This document shows positions 7,968 through 8,087 of a stretch of 8,087 bases of DNA, piece after piece. The DNA is taken from contig CACYDE010000009.1 in assembly GCA_902773045.1 (NCBI GenBank), positions 1 to 8,087 of the forward strand, read 5' to 3'. A model generated the notes under the pieces. That model had not been told where the DNA came from, searched no databases, and worked only from the letters and a program-made list of their open reading frames with translations. The stretch's first letter is position 1; every line of letters starts with the position of its first letter. The position numbers and the translations under genes were made by a program. The stretch is from an uncultured Ruminococcus sp. (GTDB taxonomy: Bacteria; Bacillota; Clostridia; Oscillospirales; Acutalibacteraceae).

Positions 7968-8087
7968 ACATAACTTTCCGCACCCGACCGTTTTTTTAAC
8001 ACGTGAAGATAGTTTTAGAATTACATAAATTCACGAACCCGACCGAAAGCCAACCTTTTACGGTCAGTTTTATACCAACTTTTTTTA

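Larger units (their letters stand above)
7341..8087. repeat. Tandem array of six about 54-bp units, two alternating variants, some with a 34-bp module
   Basis: On the + strand each unit has a T run, then AAT or AAC, the invariant ACGTGAAGATAGTTTT, an AT-rich stretch, and a conserved end near CATAACTCTCCG and CCCGACCG. The invariant core starts at 7350, 7439, 7492, 7546, 7636 and 8001. Spacings are 89, 53, 54, 90 and 365. Units 1, 3 and 5 have AAT before the core and CGCACCCG at the end, while units 2, 4 and 6 have AAC and CGAACCCG, so the two linked variants alternate strictly. Units 1, 4 and 6 end with a 34-bp module (7395-7428, 7591-7624, 8046-8079). The 365 spacing is one short unit plus an inserted element. 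The window ends in the T run of a seventh unit. Spacers are not unique, so this is not CRISPR. Function is unknown. It forms the whole visible 5' region of addB. Confidence 0.9.

Noticed and set aside
7696..7983. 95-codon open frame on the minus strand within the inserted element
   Set aside because: It is made of palindromic hairpin sequence, runs across the terminal inverted repeat, lacks a convincing ribosome-binding site and has no recognisable domain.
7341..8087. CRISPR array
   Set aside because: The sequences between cores are themselves repeated rather than unique, spacing jumps between 53 and 90, and no cas gene is near.

Overview
The window carries one certain operon, addB-addA. Both genes lie on the minus strand and encode the two subunits of an AddAB-type helicase-nuclease, the Gram-positive counterpart of RecBCD. 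The operon is flanked by two non-coding regions that hold the unusual material. Moderate G+C, GGAGG ribosome-binding sites, the addB-then-addA order and the AddB iron-sulfur cysteines point to a Firmicute, most likely a gut or rumen Clostridia of the Ruminococcus/Oscillospiraceae type. The genus is an inference from sequence style.

Layout: (1) Bases 1 to about 340 hold no convincing gene. Read on the + strand they fold into a chain of long helices whose non-Watson-Crick pairs are all G-U, as expected of a large structured RNA transcribed toward the 3' end of addA. I cannot assign it to a named family. (2) Bases 338-373 form a weak terminator-like hairpin between the RNA and addA. (3) addA, 372-3947 minus, is intact (1191 aa). 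(4) addB, 3947-7333 minus, is intact (1128 aa) and shares one base with addA in a TAATG junction. (5) From 7341 to the window end, the region upstream of addB is a tandem repeat array of six units, abutting the addB Shine-Dalgarno. Two linked sequence variants alternate strictly, and some units carry an extra 34-base module. (6) The fifth unit is split by a roughly 305-bp palindrome-rich element with imperfect terminal inverted repeats, which looks like a MITE (7663-7967).

The two proteins work together. AddA supplies the UvrD-like helicase motor and one RecB-family nuclease domain. AddB supplies a second nuclease domain, an Fe-S stabilised fold and, by family knowledge, the Chi-scanning function. 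The complex resects double-strand breaks to load RecA. Nothing in the window shows a second repair gene or a defence system. The points for follow-up are the left-edge RNA and the alternating repeat array with its inserted element.
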